Positions 63,214-64,000 of a stretch of DNA of 64,000 nt are shown piece by piece. The position numbers were made by a program, and so were the translations under genes. The notes under the pieces are model-generated. The model saw nothing but the letters and a program-made list of their open reading frames with translations. It was not told the origin of the DNA and did not search any database. Source of the DNA: Campylobacter ornithocola (GTDB lineage: Bacteria; Campylobacterota; Campylobacteria; Campylobacterales; Campylobacteraceae); NCBI RefSeq assembly GCF_013201605.1, contig NZ_CP053848.1:1-64000 (forward strand). Direction: 5' to 3'. Position 1 is the stretch's first letter, and each line of letters starts with the position of its first letter.

Positions 63214-63963
63214 ATGAAATTTTATAAATACTGTGCTAGTGGGAATGATTTTGTAGTGTTTGCAGATAATGAAAAAAAAGATCGCAATGAATTAGCTAAA
63301 ATTCTCTGTAATCGTTATGAGGGCATAGGCGCTGATGGGCTTATAGTAGTTGTGCCTCATGATAGATATGATTTTGAATGGGAATTTTATAATTGTGATG
63401 GAAGTAAAGCAAATATGTGCGGTAATGGCTCACGCGCAGCAGCTCATTTTGCTCATCATTATTTAAAAAAATCTCAATATTTAAATTTCTTAACCGGCGC
63501 AGGACTTATAAAATCTTTTGTTGATGATGATATAGTTGAAATCAAACTTAGTGGGGTAAAGGATATTAAAGAAGCTTTTGAGTATAAAGGTAGAATTTGG
63601 CAAGGCTGTAATACTGGTGTTCCACATATAGTGACTTTTGTCGATGATTTGAATGAATTTGATGTAAATTTATGTAAAGAAATGCGCAAAAAATATAATG
63701 CAAATATAAATTTTGCTAAGATAGAAAATGAAGAATTTGTAAGAGTTAGAACTTACGAACGTGGAGTAGAAGATGAAACCTTAGCTTGCGGTACAGGTAT
63801 GGGAGCTTGTTTTTATCTAGCGTATTTAAATCATAAAATTAAAGATGATATTTTGGTAAAACCAAAAAGTGAAGAAAATTTATATTTTAGATTAGAAGGT
63901 GATCAGATATTTTTTAGAGGAAAGGTAAAGTGCTGTTTTGAAGCTGATTATAATTTTACTTAG
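63214..63963 (+). CDS. dapF: Diaminopimelate epimerase
   Basis: The 249-residue enzyme has the two catalytic cysteines in CDGSKANMCGNGSRAAAHF and ETLACGTGMGA. It converts LL- to meso-diaminopimelate for peptidoglycan and lysine. It begins 1 nt after coaE. The 3' end overlaps the start of the next reading frame. Confidence 0.96.
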   Translation: MKFYKYCASGNDFVVFADNEKKDRNELAKILCNRYEGIGADGLIVVVPHDRYDFEWEFYNCDGSKANMCGNGSRAAAHFAHHYLKKSQYLNFLTGAGLIKSFVDDDIVEIKLSGVKDIKEAFEYKGRIWQGCNTGVPHIVTFVDDLNEFDVNLCKEMRKKYNANINFAKIENEEFVRVRTYERGVEDETLACGTGMGACFYLAYLNHKIKDDILVKPKSEENLYFRLEGDQIFFRGKVKCCFEADYNFT

Positions 63964-64000
63964 TAGTGTTTTATTTTTAAAAGCTGAATTTATTGCAGGT
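63938..64000 (+). CDS. N-terminal fragment of a secreted protein (runs off the window)
   Basis: A frame from TTG 63938 (preceded by AGAGGAAAGG at 63917-63925) reads KLIIILLSSVLFLKAEFIAG with no stop to the window end. It is a signal-peptide-like start: charged, hydrophobic, then a small-residue region. It overlaps dapF by 26 nt. A periplasmic protein follows dapF in C. jejuni. Only 21 codons are visible. Confidence 0.55.
   Translation, partial: MKLIIILLSSVLFLKAEFIAG

Overview
The window looks like the start of an epsilonproteobacterial chromosome, opened at the first base of dnaA. It is AT-rich and densely packed, with many 1-16 nt gene overlaps and frequent TTG/GTG starts. Gene neighbourhoods match thermophilic Campylobacter: dnaA-dnaN-gyrB, thyX-pyrG-recJ, rluB-rnj-ksgA-rlmN, purB-nrdA, uppP-thrS-infC, eptC-dgkA-pyrC and purM-coaE-dapF. 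A complete urease operon immediately after gyrB points to the Campylobacter lari group, specifically a urease-positive thermophilic Campylobacter (UPTC)-like strain. The species is an inference from gene content; no database was searched.

Layout: 1-4858 replication genes with a probable oriC between dnaA and dnaN. 4866-5392 a P-loop kinase-like gene whose Walker A lies upstream of any normal start codon. 5440-10307 ureA(gamma-beta fusion)-ureB-ureE-ureF-ureG-ureD. 10355-17599 queF, an outer-membrane barrel protein, a PhnA-domain protein, thyX, pyrG, recJ, a lytic transglycosylase, prfA and rpsT. 17689-26306 RNA-processing genes (rluB, RNase J, ksgA, rlmN, an RluA-type synthase) interleaved with an unknown polytopic membrane protein, a 36-residue membrane peptide and a radical SAM enzyme. 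26386-38084 purB, nrdA, OPT transporter, uppP, thrS, infC, an adenine methyltransferase resembling CtsM, rpmI, rplT and a secreted ATP-dependent DNA ligase. 38094-48941 a zinc-type ABC transporter, a large type IIG-like restriction-modification enzyme, pyrC, a small HTH protein, dgkA, eptC, exoA and mntP. 48942-54990 tRNA-Glu, a BspA/DUF285 repeat protein, nrdD-nrdG, sodB and dcuC. 55135-61322 a very large glycine-rich autotransporter. 61365-64000 a small peptide, an unexplained long inverted repeat, purM, coaE, dapF and the start of a secreted protein.

The most striking locus is the autotransporter. Two separate G10 tracts lie within 100 bp at its 5' end. One is in the start of the coding sequence, where ten Gs put the gene out of frame (OFF) and nine would restore a roughly 2,039-residue secreted protein. 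The other is just upstream of a plausible -10 element. The passenger is dominated by GGx triplet repeats of a kind that could fold as a polyglycine-II bundle, and it contains two diverged copies of a ~1.35 kb module. This suggests surface variation by on/off switching, possibly expression level, and in-frame repeat length.

Other accessory or variable points are the urease island, the P-loop gene, the R-M enzyme beside pyrC, the BspA-like gene beside tRNA-Glu, the radical SAM gene, and the inverted repeat upstream of the purM 3' end.
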